This document shows positions 62,702 to 64,000 of a stretch of DNA of 64,000 nt, in pieces (within the stretch, counting starts at the first letter, position 1; every line of letters begins with the position of its first letter). The notes under the pieces were generated by a model, which saw only the letters and a list, made by a program, of their open reading frames with translations, ran no database searches and was not told the DNA's origin. The translations under genes were made by a program, and so were the position numbers. Source of the DNA: Croceimicrobium sp963974215 (GTDB lineage: Bacteria; Bacteroidota; Bacteroidia; Flavobacteriales; Schleiferiaceae); NCBI GenBank assembly GCA_963974215.1, contig CAXBBL010000003.1, positions 305,097 through 369,096 of the forward strand. Reading direction: 5' to 3'.

Positions 62702-63604
62702 TTATATTCTATTTAATTTATCACACAATAAAGCTTTCCAAGCTTTAATTACTTTATTCTTATCTAGGAGTTCTTTGGCATATTGATGCAGGGCTTCACG
62801 CACCTCCATGCCATCGCTTGAGCTCTCAAAGATTTCTTTGATTTTATAATTTTCAGCAAATTCTTCCAGCTCTTGTTGATTGGGTAACCTTTCGATATTA
62901 CCAAGTTTACCGAGGTCATTACCATCTAAAAACATGCTGCTGCGTATCCTTGGCGGGATTTGATCTACACCAATGCCTTTGGTAAGAATGGGTTTTTCGA
63001 CTTCAAAAAGTGCATCACCGTTGGCTCTACAATACCAATCACCACCCATGCGGGCTACTAAATCTAATTTTGTGCTATCGGTTATCCCTTTTTCATTAAA
63101 CATGTCTTCATCAACATGCATTCGTATTACTTCACACATAATAAGATTTCCTGCACCACCTTCGTCCCCTAGTGCTATAATGTCCGTCACCTTGCATTCA
63201 AATTGTACTGGCGATTCTTTTACGCGAAAGGGAGCAACTAAATCTGACTCAATGGGAGTAAGGCCCGCTTTTAGAAATTCATTTACGCCCGTATCGTATT
63301 CGGTAGAGGCCAAAGACATCTGCTGAACGATATTGTAGTTCACTACATTTATTACTACTTCACGGGTAGCTTCTGCATTATGCAGGGTGTCTTTGGTAGT
63401 ATTATTTCGTACTCTTCTGGCAGGAGAGAAAATTAGAACCGGGGGCTTCGTGCTGAATACGTTAAAATAGCTGAAGGGACTCAAGTTAGGGTTGCCTTCA
63501 TTATCTATAGTGCTAGCAAAGGCGATGGGGCGTGGGCCCACTGCAGCCAGTAAATGACCGTGTGCTTCTTTACCAGGAAGATCGTTTAAATCGAATGATT
63601 TCAT
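62702..63604 (-). CDS. Flavin reductase-like (DIM6/NTAB) protein
   Basis: The 300-residue protein begins with a flavin reductase-like FMN-binding split barrel (residues 15-200): GHLLAAVGPRPIAFASTIDN, GNPNLSPFSYFNVFSTKPPV and NTTKDTLHNAEATREVVINV. The last 90 residues form an extension (DQIPPRIRSSMFLDGNDLGK, YAKELLDKNKVIKAWKALLC) that is usual in the Bacteroidota version. The substrate is not known. It is the first gene of the minus-strand run down to 59610 and is spaced for coupling with the DUF3127 gene. Confidence 0.9.
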   Translation of the reverse strand: MKSFDLNDLPGKEAHGHLLAAVGPRPIAFASTIDNEGNPNLSPFSYFNVFSTKPPVLIFSPARRVRNNTTKDTLHNAEATREVVINVVNYNIVQQMSLASTEYDTGVNEFLKAGLTPIESDLVAPFRVKESPVQFECKVTDIIALGDEGGAGNLIMCEVIRMHVDEDMFNEKGITDSTKLDLVARMGGDWYCRANGDALFEVEKPILTKGIGVDQIPPRIRSSMFLDGNDLGKLGNIERLPNQQELEEFAENYKIKEIFESSSDGMEVREALHQYAKELLDKNKVIKAWKALLCDKLNRI

Positions 63605-63925
63605 GCTTGAATTATGAGAGGCAAAACTAAGGAATTCATGGTGCTTTAGAGACTTTTAAGCAATTAGAAATCTCTTTCTATAATTAGAGACTTGAGATTC
63701 ATTCGATATTTGGCCTCAGACTACTGGTAAAAAGTGGAATTCTAGCTAGCCTAAGGAAAAAGTATGGGATTATTTTAAAGAGGTGAAGCGCAGCAATCCA
63801 CTACTTTAAAAGGACTCGGTAAAAGTTTCCCCCAAAAAGTGAAACGCTTAAGGATTAATTTGCCGGTGATCTCAGCATAGATATAAAAAAAATTAAAAAT
63901 CTTGTTTGCGATTTGGTAAAAGATG
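63605..63925. other. Gap upstream of tRNA-Leu
   Basis: No coding region is seen; the minus-strand frame at 63775-63969 lacks protein-like composition and runs into a tRNA. A weak resemblance to the inner end of the MITE arm occurs near 63708-63720 (TTGGCCTCAGACT). Otherwise I see nothing. Confidence 0.4.
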
Positions 63926-63934
63926 TATATTTGC
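63926..63934 (+). promoter_or_regulatory. -7 promoter element for tRNA-Leu
   Basis: TATATTTGC is an exact consensus -7 element, with TTG at 63906-63908 about 17 bp upstream. It is 9 bp before the tRNA 5' end, the same spacing as at tRNA-fMet. Confidence 0.8.
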
Positions 63935-63943
63935 CGCCCTGAT

Positions 63944-64000
63944 GCAGGCGTGGTGGAATTGGTAGACACGCTAGACTTAGGATCTAGTGCCGCGAGGTGT
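63944..64000 (+). tRNA. tRNA-Leu(TAG), partial
   Basis: The 57 bases to the window edge give the acceptor 5' strand GCAGGCG, a D-arm GTGGAATTGGTAGACAC typical of tRNA-Leu, an anticodon stem CTAGA/TCTAG with loop CTTAGGA (anticodon TAG), and the start of the long variable arm. The T-arm and 3' end are beyond the window. Confidence 0.95.

Noticed and set aside
63775..63969. 64-residue minus-strand frame at the right edge
   Set aside because: It crosses the tRNA-Leu and its promoter and has no recognisable protein features.

Overview
The window is chromosomal DNA from a member of the phylum Bacteroidota, most likely order Flavobacteriales (a Cryomorphaceae/Schleiferiaceae-like marine or freshwater organism; genus not determinable by eye). 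The evidence is gldA, gldB and gldC gliding genes, a type IX secretion (T9SS) C-terminal sorting domain, five TonB-dependent receptors of which two carry carboxypeptidase-like N-terminal extensions, a DUF4249 partner lipoprotein, a PorV-family barrel, group II GGGP synthase, the separate atpDC pair, and repeated promoter elements of the Bacteroidota form TAnnTTTGC with few Shine-Dalgarno sequences. Almost all of it is ordinary, densely packed core genome. I see no CRISPR array, prophage, integrase, restriction system or intact insertion sequence.

Layout. 0-9 kb: gliding and GTPase block (gldA, der, a CDF metal exporter, nadE, an outer-membrane barrel, gldB, gldC, an HD hydrolase, a universal stress protein, engB). 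9-17 kb: envelope genes (SGNH hydrolase lipoprotein, PagL-like barrel, OmpH/Skp chaperone, lipoprotein, barrel), alaS, an M23 peptidase coupled to a MerR regulator. 17-25 kb: a vitamin-uptake hub. A BtuB-like receptor is divergent from a TPP riboswitch that leads a second receptor and a Thi5/ThiY-like lipoprotein; facing this unit is a compact minus-strand operon of phosphopantetheinyl transferase, GGGP synthase, a YkoF-like thiamine-binding protein, a PnuC-family transporter and a NadR-like P-loop kinase. 25-29 kb: ahcY and a three-gene two-component set. 29-32.5 kb: a T9SS-exported protein, a decayed glutaminase gene, a decayed tRNA copy and an intact initiator tRNA. 32.5-39 kb: a secreted protein of unknown function, era, an LRR protein, ribF, atpDC. 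39-40 kb: a MITE-like element and a Rieske-like lipoprotein. 40-49 kb: a large TonB receptor, a 1364-residue exported protein and a PorV-family barrel in one strand-consistent block. 49-64 kb: greA, HIT protein, ruvC, glycosyltransferase, MscS channel, a DUF4249/TonB receptor pair, Prc protease coupled to a peptide-ABC permease, aat, an AtoE-like transporter, DUF3127 and flavin-reductase proteins, and the start of a tRNA-Leu cut by the window edge.

The points of most interest are the receptor/giant-protein/PorV triad at 40-49 kb, which looks like one outer-membrane export or uptake machine; the thiamine hub, whose context suggests that the PnuC and NadR-like genes may handle thiamine rather than nicotinamide riboside; the glutaminase pseudogene beside a duplicated and half-destroyed initiator-tRNA locus; a 263-bp terminal-inverted-repeat element whose arm sequence recurs in other gaps; and inverted repeats placed over two TonB-receptor promoters. 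Gene calls rest on recognition of motifs and family resemblance, not on database searches.
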